Below, one piece after another: positions 12,240-22,929 of a stretch of 64,000 bases of DNA. The stretch lies in contig NC_030684.2 in assembly GCF_000004195.4 (NCBI RefSeq), positions 112,321,429 through 112,385,428 on the forward strand, read 5' to 3'. The position numbers were made by a program, and so were the translations under genes. Position 1 is the first letter of the stretch. The number at the start of each line of letters is the position of its first letter. Source of the DNA: Xenopus tropicalis. Its lineage: Eukaryota > Chordata > Amphibia > Anura > Pipidae. The notes beneath the pieces were generated by a model, which had not been told where the DNA came from, did not search any database, and saw only the letters and a program-made list of their open reading frames with translations.

Positions 12240-12560
12240 GTGTGTACCCTACATAAGTAATTTCTCCTACCTTTCTCTACTCATGTCTCCATCCCTGCCA
12301 CTACTCCTTCTGCTGCTAATTTATCTCCCATTCTGTCTCTCCTCTCATCACTTACAGTATGTCAGACCTCCCACCAGTGCCTGTGATATCCATTTTATCT
12401 TCCCTGATTCCATTATTGCTCTTTCCTCTCTCTGATTTCCTCCTACAATTTCTAATGTTTCCTTTCACCCTTCTCAGACAGAGCCCCTTCATCACTCAGC
12501 TTTTCTTGCTTTTCCCCTTATTCCCACTCACTCATCCTCCCTATCTGATTAATGTCATTC
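12240..12560 (+). other. pyrimidine-rich tract
   Basis: About 320 bp strongly biased to C and T on the plus strand, with runs such as CTCCTTCTGCTGCTAATTT and TTTCCTCTCTCTGATTTCC. It includes CACTTACAG (about 12350-12358), which could serve as a splice acceptor after the tract. The frame through it reads as a leucine/serine/proline-rich low-complexity peptide. I see no downstream exon. Confidence 0.6.
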
Positions 12561-15500
12561 TCTGAATCATTTGTCCTGTTTCTTCCCATTTGTAATTTAA
12601 AAACCCACTCACATTAATGCCCAATAACTTCACACATTCTCTCTATTATTCTGAAGGTTTTCTTTTGTTTTAGCCTAGTCATAATTTAAACATCCTTCCT
12701 TGCTACGTTATTTAGCTTTTAGATTTGCCCAGACCTTGTTTTCTATCTGTTCTGATACTCTTTTTTCTCCTTTCCACATTGTCTCTCCTAGAGTAGCTTC
12801 TCACCATTTCAGGCTCCCCAGTCAACTCTTAATACACAACATCACTGCCTTAGGATTCTCTCAAACATAGGATACACTGACCTACTGACTTAGGGATACA
12901 CTGACCAAGATATAATATGTGCTCCTGAAAACAATGCGTAAGGAGGTGGTCAACATAAAATCTGAAAGGATAGGGAATATTTTGTATATTTCATTTTATT
13001 GATATGGCTAGGCCTTGTTAGTGTAATGCTAGTCATATGTGTACAAAGTTCCTGAATATCTATCCACTTGGCTCTTATGGCAATTCCTAGTTCAATACCT
13101 AATTTTAGCTACTGGACAGTCTGGCCCACAGTGGAAGCTGATGCTTATGCAGTTCTTAGCCAACCAATGCACATGCAATAATGTTCTAACCAGTCAATCT
13201 GGGGGCTTACACATGCAGAGATGATAATAACTAAAACTGATTGACTCCTAAAGAGAGATTTATGAATCAGTTCTGTTTATAGTCCTGCACATGTATAGGT
13301 AGCCAGTATTAACACCACTTTATGTTGTGCTCACTACTTGCTACAGGACATGCACAGGTTTGTGGTAGTTTGGGGAAAAAATAGGTACCTAGCATTCGTT
13401 AGGGTGGTGACATGGTGGGATCGGAGATTATGGGTAACCCCAGTAATGAAAATAATAATACTGATAGTATACTGAAAACTATAGATCTCTAAATTGCTAT
13501 GGGCAACTTAGATGTTAAATATATCACTAAGATGTTGGGAGCCACATTCATTGTTATCCCAGTGCAAAGTCTCTTACTCATTAAGACCTTTAACTGATTA
13601 CAGAGATCACCACTTATGGATTATTACAGCAATAGTTAATGACTGCCATTTTAGGATGAATGGCCTCATCTTCATTGTTTTCAGCCTCCTTCTCTAAATT
13701 CTTTGGCATTTCACTATCAGTTTTCACACTTCAAATGCATTTTGTCAACTTAAAGATGACTCTACTGGTTAGTAGAGAATAGGTGCCATTTTCTGTGCTA
13801 CTAACAACACTTATAAGGTTACTCATGTGGAGAATACCTGAAAAAGATTGCTCCATCCATGCTTCTTATAGGGATATCACTCATTCCAGGCTTCCTACCT
13901 TTTGACAGGCTAGAGAGTCACTAGAATACAATTGTGGCAGTGGGAAGCTCTAGTATTACTCCCATATGTGTATAAACATAAGCCTGAAACCAGTGCCTTG
14001 AGCTATGGCACTACTGAGGGTAGAAACAAAATAACTAACTGACTTTACAGGTAAAATAAAATTGTACTTTTAGTGCACATAATAATATTCTGGATTAGGT
14101 CTTTAACTACGTTTTGTTTTACTTTTCCTGTTTTACTTTCCTGCTTGGATAAAGAGATGACATATCTTTCTCAAGCTTCACTCTCCCTTGTTATTCTACG
14201 CACATTCATGTGTTTCATCTTATTGGCTGGATTTCTCAAAAAGAGCAGAATTTATGCCTAATATTCCAGTCTGTTTGGTTCAGAGCCATACTTCCAGCCT
14301 TGAATATTTACAGTCTAGCATGTTGAATTGTTATTTCCAAGAAATATTTGTGCCAAATTCAACGCATAAGTCACTCCGGGCGACTCTTGCACCAAATGAA
14401 TTTATTTCATATTGTACCTACATAATGCTGGTATTTCCTTTGCTTGCTGGCTGAGCCTTCTGGCCACTCTAATTTACAGAAGATGGAAATGTTTTTCAAA
14501 CACCATTATTTGCTGCATCACAGAGAAAAACTCAACTTTCCCAAAACAAAGCAATAACATTGACAAACAGCGTGACTGACTCTCGGCAGCCGTTCCATAA
14601 TGCCACCTTTCCTGCATTCCATCTGGCAAAAACAAGACCAACTCATGACAGATTTCATCCTCTCTCTCTCTCCTTTCCTTAATGGGGGAATAGCTCTTGG
14701 ACTGTAACCCTCTATGACTGGCAGCTGGTAGAAACAGGTGCAGAGGATATGATGCCTTTGATTCATTCTGCTTTGTTAGAACAGGTTTTGCTTTTTTTTC
14801 TGGTTCTGCTTCAAAGTAATCAGAGTGTTTCATAATATCACCATTCCTGGGGGGTAATGGTTGGAAGTACATGCAGTATGTTGTGGTGAGATGACAGTTG
14901 CAATCATCCTTTGTCATCTGCGAACTAAAAACAGCCAGTGCTGTGTCCCAAAATGTACAAGCTTTGGGTACTAAATAGCCATGCATTAATATTTGGTGAT
15001 GCCAAATAGTGAAATAAAACGGAAAAATGATACTATTTGTCCAACCATATTGCAAGATAACGTAATGTATTTGTGTAGTCTTTGCATCTGGATAAATGAT
15101 TTGACTAACTCAGCCTTGTCTATATTAAACCTAGCCTTGTCTCAGATTAATTCTTGCTTTGTTGTCATCTCTGCGAAACCCCAAATGCAGCATTCATGTG
15201 ATTTAGGGCCCTATTAATAAACCTTCAAAGTCAGTATTCTTTATTTAAGTGTCAAAAAGTTCTTGTGGAAAGCAAAGATAAAGTGAATTATATGTTGATA
15301 CTGAAACGGAAATTTCATCAAAATAGAATATGTTACAGAGATCATTTTTACAACCTTTTAATGACTGAGACAAAATGATTGATGGGGAGGAAACTCTCAG
15401 TGATTTTCTCTATTTTCACTTCTTTAGACTCTGGGATTGAAACGACAGAGCAAGTTTCACCACCTTTTTTAATGGGTGACACCACCAAATATTATAGCTG

Positions 15501-15700
15501 AGATATTTCTAAATAGGAGGAAAAGGGAGGATTGGTCAAAATCAAAATGTGTTAAAATGTGTAGGAAATAAAGAGTAATACCAATTTTCTTAAATAGAAG
15601 TTGTGGAAAATATAATAATGTGCCATATTTAGATATGTTCAGTTTTTAGGCCTGTGTCTGAAATTGAGTAATTTGTTATTTATTTTTTTACTTTGGCAAA
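12561..15700. other. no gene supported; one unexplained long frame
   Basis: Mostly unique. The minus-strand frame 14474-15055 (193 codons, starting MQYGWTNSIIFPFYF) is the longest open stretch in the window outside tandem repeats. It shows no domain, signal peptide or repeat that I recognise. Its composition is not clearly coding-like, and frames of this size can arise by chance in 64 kb. A short direct repeat, GGATACACTGACC, occurs near 12869 and 12892. Confidence 0.4.
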
Positions 15701-15714
15701 ACCGCCAAATGAGT

Positions 15715-16500
15715 GTTTCTTTCCCCCAATATGTGATACGATGCTAATTTGATTTGTTTGCTTCTAAAGCATTACAATGGAGGGGATATGAGAAGTCGGA
15801 GCAGGGACCATATCGATGATCCAAGATTCTCACTGAACAGTCCTTCATTTCCCTTTGATCTCCTGCACTAAACGCTAAAAAAGATACAAACTTAATTAAA
15901 AAGTAACTTTCGGCAAAGAGCCCAGAAATCTTAACAAGCTTTAGCTGCGCTTAGAAACATTGTTTCTCACATTTAATTAAATAAGTGGGCTTTTGGCAGA
16001 GAGCCCAGAAAGTTAACAAGCTTAACCTGCACTGAGGTACATTGTTTTGCTGTAAAATACGGGAAATGACCAAAAATTTGCAAACCGGCGAAAAACGGCG
16101 AAAAACCTGCGAAACGCATTTGTCGTGTGACTTTTTTGCCACCTGCGTCTTTTTTTGATTAGGCTGTGCTTAATTTGTCACGACCGTGCTCGTTTTGATG
16201 CAACCGTGGCTTTTTTGACCTGCGACAAATTTTCCCGCAGCAAATTTTGCGAAAGTTTGACGAACCGATTTGGCAATGGCGAAGTTCACTGCGAAATTCA
16301 CTGCGAATCCATGCCTGGTGAGAAAATTCGATCATCACTATTCCTCACATTTCATTAAAAAGTAGCTTTTGGCAGAGGATCCAGTGTATCTTTCCCCCAA
16401 CATGCGATACGGTGCTAATTTGATCGTTTGCTTCTAAGGCATTACAATGGAGGGGATATGAGAAGTCAGAGCAGGGACCACATTAGTGATCCAACGTGGT
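15715..16500 (+). repeat. compound duplicated repeat block
   Basis: The 115-bp segment at about 15720-15835 (TTCCCCCAATATGTGATACG to GCAGGGACCATATC) recurs at about 16390-16495 with few changes. Between them, a ~78-bp unit with GGCAGAGAGCCCAGAAAGTT and TTAACAAGCTT recurs at 15893 and 15971. A third partial copy begins near 16350 (TTAAAAAGTAGCTTTTGGCA). The second unit is interrupted by the hAT fragment at 16044-16340. Without that insertion the duplication period would be about 375 bp. Confidence 0.8.
16044..16340 (+). mobile_element. hAT MITE fragment, TAGTGATGAGC family
   Basis: Lacks its left terminus and begins at GTTTTGCTGTAAAATACGGG, matching the interior of the 16829 copy. It ends ATTCGATCATCACTA, the expected right terminus. 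It carries the family's AAACCTGCGAAACGCATTTG and GAATCCATGCCTGG. It sits inside the 78-bp repeat unit described for 15715-16500, so it inserted after that array formed. Confidence 0.85.
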
Positions 16501-16502
16501 CC

Positions 16503-16668
16503 TCAATCTGACAAAAAAATCAAGCCTGCCCAATCAACATCTAGCCAATCTTGGTCAGGGAGGCCTGCCGGAGGGCCCCATACATGGGCAGATAAAGTGC
16601 TGAATCTGTCTGAAGGACTGAATTGGCAGCCTAAATCTGGCCGTGTATGGCCACCTTCCGGCAGGTGA
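16503..16668 (+). mobile_element. MITE fragment ending GTATGGCCACCTT
   Basis: CCTGCCCAATC, CTAGCCAATCTTGG, CCCCATACATGGGC and CTGGCCGTGTATGGCCACCTT appear in the same order as in the element at 4946-5235. It is continuous on its left with the second copy of the 15715-type segment, so the two may be one larger element. The open frame here is incidental. Confidence 0.75.
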
Positions 16669-16828
16669 TCAATAATTGGATTAGGAGCTTGTTTACCATT
16701 AAGATCTATCAAGAATGTGATTTCACATTTGTATTGAAACAGACTTAAATGAAGGGATAATGACTGAAAACCTGTCATACTATATACAGCACTGAATGGA
16801 ATAAGACAGAGGAACCGGTGTATGTCAC

Positions 16829-17059
16829 CAGTGATAAGCGAATCTGTCCCGTTTTGCCGTAAAATACGGGAAACGACAAATAATTTGCAAACCGGTGAAA
16901 AACCTGCGAAACGCATTTGTTGTGCAATTTTTTTTGTCGCCCGCATTTTTTTTTTGATGAGGATGTGCTTAATGTGTCGCGACTGCGCCCGTTCTGATGT
17001 TTTGCAAAACAATTCGCAAATGGCAAAATGCAGAAATTCGCTGCAAATCCATGCCTGAC
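16829..17059 (+). mobile_element. hAT MITE, TAGTGATGAGC family, right end lost
   Basis: The left end CAGTGATAAGCGAATCTGTC is the family terminus with two changes. The interior (CCCGTTTTGCCGTAAAATAC, AACCTGCGAAACGCATTTG, TGATGAGGATGTGCTTAATG) is nearly identical to 16044-16340, suggesting closely related copies. It stops at AATCCATGCCTGAC without the terminal CTCATCACTA. Confidence 0.85.
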
Positions 17060-17852
17060 TCTACTAAATCATGGAGCAGTGCCAGGATATCCTGTGGATT
17101 ACTCTTTTTTTAAAGGCTACATTTTCATGGTGACAAAACTTAGTACCTAAGGAGCAGTGGAAGTCAGATTTCTGCTTTGTATTCCTTCTGAGTGCACATC
17201 CTTAAGCAGTTAGGTCTGAATGTTTGTGCTGCTGCAAACCTTGAAAATACAGCACTTTAAAAAACTCATGTATCATCTGGTCTTGGGGCTGGCACTGATT
17301 CATTATTTAGAAAGCCAATCTTCTGCTGTCAGTGTACTTACTAGTCAGTTATTCTATTAAGGCTATTCTATTGAAGGCAAGTTGCAGTGAGTCAGAGCAG
17401 ACTGATACAGAGAGCTATGCCTACCCTCAGTATAGTTAACATACCTATAATGGAGCCACCCATGTGTAATAAACACGCACAGAACCTGCACCAAAGGTAA
17501 TTTAGCTATTTGATTTCCCTTAAAATATAATATATATACACACCAATGCAGTAAAGCACATGCACACAAACCCATCACATGATATATACCCTGTAAAATG
17601 AATTGCAAACGTTCTAAAGCAAAAGCTTGGGAACACAAATCAAGCATTTTAATTGCTGGTGCCCAGATGGTCAGTATTTTTGGCCTATAGTCACCTACTC
17701 ACATAGCTTTCTATTAAATGTTATCTTAAGCAATTCCACACTATAGCTTTGCTAGACAGCAGCAATGATTATAACCCTAATGTTCCATAACTCTAAATTT
17801 ACTAAAATACACAAAGCAGATATCAGATTATAGCAATCGTATGTATGTATAT
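17060..17852. other. no gene seen
   Basis: Unique AT-rich sequence. A 94-codon minus frame (17363-17647) lacks recognisable features. Confidence 0.5.
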
Positions 17853-18108
17853 CTTTATTTTAGAGATGCACGGAACCCACCCTGACGGACTCTGCCGAAT
17901 CCCAAATTAGCATATGCTAATTAGGATTGGAAAGGGTTAAAAGTTGAGAATTTTCCCCTAAAATGGAACCCTTTCCGAATGCTAATTAGGATTCCAATTC
18001 GGTTCAGCCAAGACCGTGGATTTGGCCAAACTGAATCCATCAAAAAAAGGCTGGATCTGGCCCGAATCCCGACCCGAATCCCTGATTCGGTGCATCCCTA
18101 CTTTATTT
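17853..18108. mobile_element. hAT MITE, TAGGGATGCACC family, with 8-bp target duplication
   Basis: The element is 17861-18100 (240 bp). It starts TAGAGATGCACGGAAC and ends GATTCGGTGCATCCCTA. It is flanked on both sides by CTTTATTT (17853-17860 and 18101-18108), an exact 8-bp target duplication as hAT transposases make. The interior has CCGAATCCCAAATTAGCATA and GGCCCGAATCCCGACCC. It is related to 31085-31252. It landed at the start of the LINE-tail repeat that follows. Confidence 0.95.
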
Positions 18109-18300
18109 ATAAAGCACTACCTATGCACGCAGTGCTGTACAGTAGAATGCATTAATACAAACAGGGGGTTATTAAGATAATAATAGATAAATACAAAGTA
18201 TAACAATAAATACAAAGGTACAGTTGTAATAAATTAAGAGTCAAAGACACAAGAGGATGGAGGTCCCTGCCCCATAGAGCTTACAATCTAGATACTGTGA
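18109..18300 (-). repeat. dispersed LINE-tail-like repeat
   Basis: TTATAAAGCACTACCTATGC, CACGCAGTGCTGTACAGTA and then CCCTGCCCCATAGAGCTTAC. The first part is the reverse complement of the tail at 21232-21270 (TACAGCGCTGCG then GGCGCTTTATAAATAAAG). Both match a class of vertebrate non-LTR retrotransposon 3' ends that I recall. The second part resembles 63190-63245. The exact family was not identified. Confidence 0.6.
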
Positions 18301-18614
18301 AAATAGTGGGGCTAGAACAGAATCAGGAGTGGGGGAGTTTGTTTATGTCACCTTTACTTATACAATGAACAGGTATGGTGCCACTCAGGGTTGGAATAAG
18401 AGAGAAAAGAAGCTTTGCACATGTTGTATTTCATAATACTCATTAGAATAAACCCAGTGAAGTAAGTAAATCTAATGGTTACACGTATTAAAAGTGATAT
18501 GGGCTCCCAGGAGGGAATACTCCCTCCCAACTCCTTAGCTGGGGGTTGTTTATGCTGGAGAATAGTTGTTTAAAGGGGGATTTTGTTTGTATGTAAAAAT
18601 ATACAATTAACTCT
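18301..18614. other. no gene seen
   Basis: About 310 bp between two repeats. It contains a short GC-richer patch, GCTCCCAGGAGGGAATACTC, and may be part of one of the flanking elements. Confidence 0.4.
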
Positions 18615-19027
18615 TGGATGCTTTATTCATCAGGTGACCCTTCCAGCAAACACAAGGCCATCTATTCAGAATGGAGGAAAGGAGGTTCCATATTGAGATG
18701 CAGAAAGGGTTTCATACAGGGAGGACTGTGGAACTCTCTCCCCATAGCGGCTGTATCGGCAGATACATTAGATAACTTCAAGAAGGGACTGGATGGCTTT
18801 TGAGAAAGTGAGAAAATACCAAGTTAAGCCAATTTGATCTGGGGACTGGATTGCCCACCTGGGAGTCTGGAAGAATTTCTCCCCCTCTCTAAAGCAAACT
18901 GGAGAGGCTTCAAACAGGGTTTTTTTTGCCTTCCTCTGAATCAGCTGGCAGATAGGCAGCTTCCACTTAGGTTCAACTTGATGGACAGGTGTCTTTGCTC
19001 AACTTCATCTACTGTACTATGTTATTA
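18615..19027 (+). repeat. non-LTR retrotransposon 3' region with WNSLP peptide remnant
   Basis: Translating 18727 onward gives WNSLPIAAVSADTLDNFKKG, then LDGF and a stop. This matches the W-N-S-L-P … F-K-x-x-L pattern at the C-terminus of many LINE reverse-transcriptase proteins (family knowledge). The DNA continues with TTGCCTTCCTCTGAATCAGC and TTCAACTTGATGGACAGGTG and ends in CTACTGTACTATGTTATT. A diverged copy lies in the opposite orientation at 36955-37460. There is no full ORF, so it is a dead fragment. Confidence 0.8.
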
Positions 19028-19241
19028 TCTGATCTAACCCTGACCTGAAGAATGGGACCAATTAAGCCTGAATCAGATACACACTGTAGCACTGGAGCTT
19101 CATTTATATGTTCAAATGACCTTTTATAATCATTTTAATTTGCAGGCTTCATTAATACCTTCAGGATTCAAACAATCCAGCTAAAGTAAAGACAATAATG
19201 TTTTTAATCCATTTTGTATAATTTTGCTTTCGAATATATCT

Positions 19242-19512
19242 ATTCTCATTAGTGATGAGCAAATATGTCCCGTTTGCTTCACCATAAAATTCTCAGAACA
19301 ACAAGAAAATTTGCAAAATGGTGAAAAATCCACTACTTTTTTGTCATCCGCGTCTTTTTTTTGACGTGACCAATTTTGATGTGAGTGTGCCTTTTTTGTC
19401 ATCACAAATTTTTCCGTGGCAAATTTTCACGAAACAATTCGCCAATGACGAAAAGTGAGAATTTGCTGCGAATTCATGCCTGCCAAAAAATTTGCTCATC
19501 ACTAATTCTCAT
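19242..19512 (+). mobile_element. complete hAT MITE, TAGTGATGAGC family, with 8-bp target duplication
   Basis: The element is 19250-19504 (255 bp), with perfect 15-bp terminal inverted repeats TAGTGATGAGCAAAT and ATTTGCTCATCACTA. It is flanked by identical 8-bp direct repeats ATTCTCAT at 19242-19249 and 19505-19512. The 8-bp duplication assigns it to the hAT superfamily. It is noncoding and depends on a transposase supplied elsewhere. The interior shows the AAAATTTGC and GAATTCATGCCTGCC blocks shared with 16044, 16829 and 57127. Confidence 0.97.
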
Positions 19513-19514
19513 CA

Positions 19515-20064
19515 CTTCGCAATGCGTTATTTACCTCGCATTGCATTAATTCTCGCATAGAAATAATACTAACGCATGATTCACAAACGCATATGAAGCG
19601 TTAAACGCGCTAAATATCGCATTAGGCTGTGCGAATATTAACACCTACTTGGGGCAGGCGGTACTTAAAGAAAATTGCGGTTCGTGAATTTTTGGATTTT
19701 GCAGTGGGATTTATTCAAGTGTGTGTTGGCCCTCGAGTGATGCAGCCGCCAGTTTGCAGGGAAATGGTCATTTTCCGAAAAGTAGTTTTCCTAAAGTAAT
19801 GGTTATGTGCGTAATATCGCATGCTAATATAGCAAGCGGCGAAATATATCGCATGCAGCAGGAAATTACTCACGTGGCGGGAATAATAACGCAAGAAAAA
19901 TGCTCATCGCGAGTTAAATAACACAAAGAACATCGCGTCTTAATTATGACGCCTGTCCTTTTAGTGAATCGAGCGCTAAGTCGCAAAAAATAAGAAGAGA
20001 TAACATTTTTAACGCATGCTATAAATAGCGCTCGTTTAATCGCACTTTAGTGAATCAGCCCCAT
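19515..20064 (-). repeat. GCG-patterned repeat ending TTAGTGAATCAGCCCC
   Basis: The tract is full of short GCG/CGC words (TTCGCAATGCG, AACGCGCTAAATATCGC, TATCGCATGCAGC, AACGCATGCTATAAATAGCG) quite unlike its neighbours. It ends CGCACTTTAGTGAATCAGCCCC, a terminus I recall from a frog repeat family (GGGGCTGATTCACTAAA on the other strand). The left end could not be placed. The open frame 19721-19921 is part of it. Confidence 0.55.
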
Positions 20065-21231
20065 AGTGTGTAATGCCATTCAAATATACACTACAATATT
20101 TCTCCAGTCTACTGTATATTGTTACCTTACTACTATTAAAGCCTTTTTGGATAAGTGAAGGACAGAACACACAAGTAAATGATCACACACATATACATTT
20201 CATAGCTCTAACTGCCATTTCACATTACAGACGACTAAGTGTAGGCATCAGAGCTTCTTTAAAAATTGCCACTTTTGAGGGAAACTAATAGTACAAGGGA
20301 ATTTATTTACTGCTTCACCCCCAACACTAAGATCTTCTTTTGAATTAGGGAATGAAACAAAAAGACCACCGATTCCAGTGAAAGAATACATTCTGGTTGC
20401 ATTTTGATGCTGTTTGTAGGAATTTAGCTCTTATGAATAATGTATAGATGTGATCTAAAGCCTATACAGCTCTTGTTTAAAATTTAACTCTCATAAATAA
20501 TTTAGCTTCAATAAAAAATATGCTGCCTATTTAAATTGATTTGTTGCTTAAGAGGAAAATGGGATTCTGTTGTGCCTGTTTAACTTATCAAGAATTCAAC
20601 ACCATTCATCATTAAAATATATGCCATTTGGAGAGTTAAATGTTTCTTTACGTAGGATTAAATGATGATACGCTTTCTAACCTATAATAATGCCCATAAT
20701 TTCATTAAGGAGTCTCTTGTGACTCTTGTGGCATTTGATAAACACAGTGTGGTAGGGTGGTAATGAGCATTGTATCAAATTTACCATTAACAGCTTACAT
20801 AACCAATCATCGCAAAGGTCACCTGACACTACAGGCATTTATTGAGTATTGACTTTAGTTTCTTTAGTTGTAAGTGGAAGCTGTTCTACATAGTGTAGAC
20901 AAGAATGGCTACAGAGATAAATAAAGACATAAGAATCAGGTTGTTATGCAGTTAATGTGTTGGAACTCCAGGATGGGGAACATTTGATTGGTGGGAAACA
21001 GTTCTCCATGAAGGTATATGGAGCAGCTATATGTAGTCGTTAGACTGAGCCTGTGAAACAAAGATAAAATTATCTTAACCTCTACTGGATGGATACAACC
21101 ATATTCTTTCATTTTTAATGGTAATGCCTCACTCAGGCATCTGTACAGACTCAAAAACATATATTTACAATGGGTTAAATTTTATAATTAATACCTCATA
21201 TAATTCTTTACCGACTATTCTGTCATCTGTG
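20065..21231. other. no gene seen
   Basis: Unique AT-rich DNA with no repeat that I recognise. Short frames of 71-74 codons have no features. Confidence 0.5.
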
Positions 21232-21292
21232 TACAGCGCTGCGTACCCTTGTGGCGCTTTATAAATAAAGTTATACATACATACATACATCT
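21232..21292 (+). repeat. LINE 3' tail with (TACA)n
   Basis: TACAGCGCTGCGTACCCTTG and GGCGCTTTATAAATAAAG, followed by a short (CATA) microsatellite at about 21272-21292. This is the form of a non-LTR retrotransposon 3' end with a simple-repeat tail. The copy at 18109 is the reverse complement. Only the terminal ~60 bp is present, as expected of 5'-truncated insertions. Confidence 0.6.
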
Positions 21293-21369
21293 GACATATT
21301 GTGGTCTGTAGATGTCTCACCTTGCATTAGAATACAAATTCTTTACCTGGCATTTACCTTGTTCTCCAA

Positions 21370-21605
21370 GGGATTGTGTTGACTTAAAAAATATCAATGA
21401 AATGTACCTTACAGCAAAGCAGGACCAATAGAATCATGTACTGACCTAAACAATATCAATAAAACATCCCTTACTGCATAGTAAGACACACAGAACCATG
21501 TGTTGACTTAAACAATGTCAATGAACAGCGTAGAAGGACCAACAGAATGATGTGTTGGCCTTACAAATGTCAGTGAAATGTACTTTACAGAATGGTAAGA
21601 AAACA
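21370..21605 (+). repeat. degenerate 62-bp minisatellite, about 4 units
   Basis: Unit starts at 21381 (GACTTAAAAAATATCAATG), 21443 (GACCTAAACAATATCAATA), 21505 (GACTTAAACAATGTCAATG) and 21557 (GGCCTTACAAATGTCAGTG). Each is followed by AATGTACCTTACAGC-like and AGGACCAACAGAATCATGTG-like blocks. The spacing is 62, 62 and 52 bp; the third unit is missing about 10 bp. Confidence 0.85.
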
Positions 21606-22101
21606 CTATGAGGCATCTTTGCCATGTAATATTTAAAGATGCAATGAGTTCATTCAGCACCGTGAAGTGACAACTCTTGAGGCGCCATTGGTTCCGCCAT
21701 TAGCATAGCTGTTCACAATATAGTTACATTTAGGAACCTCCTTCCCACCCCCCAGCATTTCTAAGAGCAGTCATACTCATATTTGATATTGCACGGACAC
21801 TCTATGCAATAAATCACATTTTGGCTTTGACTGGTAAAAATACAAAATACAAATTTCATGCTGTTTTCCATAACAACCCACAAAGTGGTCTCTCCTAGTA
21901 ATAACTGATATCAGTGGCATAAGCTACATAGGGAAAATGCCCTGAATCTGGCTTTTTATGGAACAAAAAGTGACAAGAGTCAGATTATCCTGTAGCTTAT
22001 GTCATCTATGAACTAATTCACTTTATCAGGCAGACTTTTTCAATCTGTTGTCGCATTGTCGGCCAGAAGAAAGGGGCAATAGCTATTAATTATTAGATGC
22101 A
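21606..22101. other. no gene seen
   Basis: Unique sequence with no open frame of note. It is bounded by the 62-bp minisatellite and a hAT fragment. Confidence 0.5.
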
Positions 22102-22221
22102 GGTGACAAAAAAAAATCATGCAACAAATGCGTTTCTCAATTGTTTTGCCGTTTCGCAAATTTTCTTGCCATTTCGCAAATTTTATGGCAAAGTGAAACG
22201 GAACAGATTCGCTCATCACTA
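22102..22221 (+). mobile_element. hAT MITE fragment, TAGTGATGAGC family
   Basis: The 3' terminus GAACAGATTCGCTCATCACTA is intact. The interior has ATGCGTTTCTCAATTGTTTT and two near-identical GTTTCGCAAATTTT phrases. The distal half is absent, so this is a roughly 120-bp remnant of the family present at 19250 and 57127. Confidence 0.8.
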
Positions 22222-22929
22222 TTCCTTAGACTTGCCTTTTGTGAATAATAAAGTGTTGTGGTTGGTCCTTAGTACGTGACCATAGGCCTTTTACTAAAAC
22301 ATACATTGAGTCTACTTTTCTGGTACATTTTAGCTGCTTTTTTTGGATTAATACTTTTATCAGCAATTCTAACAATATGTTTTCAGACTGAGTTCACTGC
22401 AACAATGAGTTCTGTGCTACTTTTGAATGTCTTTATTATAGATGAATAGATGACAGTGCTTAGAGCATCCCATCTGATTTTAGTCTGTCTGAGCATGAAT
22501 TCTATTCTGCTGGTACCTTTCATTGTTCAGTTTACTATGAAATGACCACCATTGGCATGTGTGGAGCATCGGCAGTACAAGGGAAGTTTCTGTTCAGGTC
22601 TACTGTTTCAGGCTGATCCTTACAGTGAGGTTAATACATCAGATAGCTAAAAAACAAGGCAAATAGCACACCTCAGCCAACCTAAACAAGTCCAAAGCCA
22701 TTGGTGCCACTTACCATTGACTCTAATGACAACTGCCCAGAGGTGGGACAGATGCCCAACTGCAGATTTAGCTCCAACAATGCTCAAGTATTTGGCTGTG
22801 TGTGACACTGGCTTTAGTATGGGGATATTACCCCAGAAATCTATGTGCAGCTGTCCTATGGTCTAGTTAAAAGAGACTTGACTGATTTTCCCTCAGAGCT
22901 TACATTAACATATGAAACCAACTTAGTAG
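22222..22929. other. no gene seen
   Basis: Unique sequence with scattered stops in all frames and no repeat that I can name. Confidence 0.5.

Noticed and set aside
12240..12400. Polypyrimidine tract with CACTTACAG as a genuine exon acceptor
   Set aside because: No following coding-like exon or donor is apparent; low-complexity C/T sequence gives such sites by chance.
14474..15055. 193-codon minus-strand frame as a gene
   Set aside because: No domain, splice context, signal or family resemblance. One frame of this length is plausible by chance in 64 kb.
18618..18803. Short protein MLYSSGDPSSKHKAIYSEWR… as an independent gene
   Set aside because: It is the C-terminal remnant of a LINE protein within a dispersed repeat; the opposite-strand copy at 36955-37460 shows the same structure.
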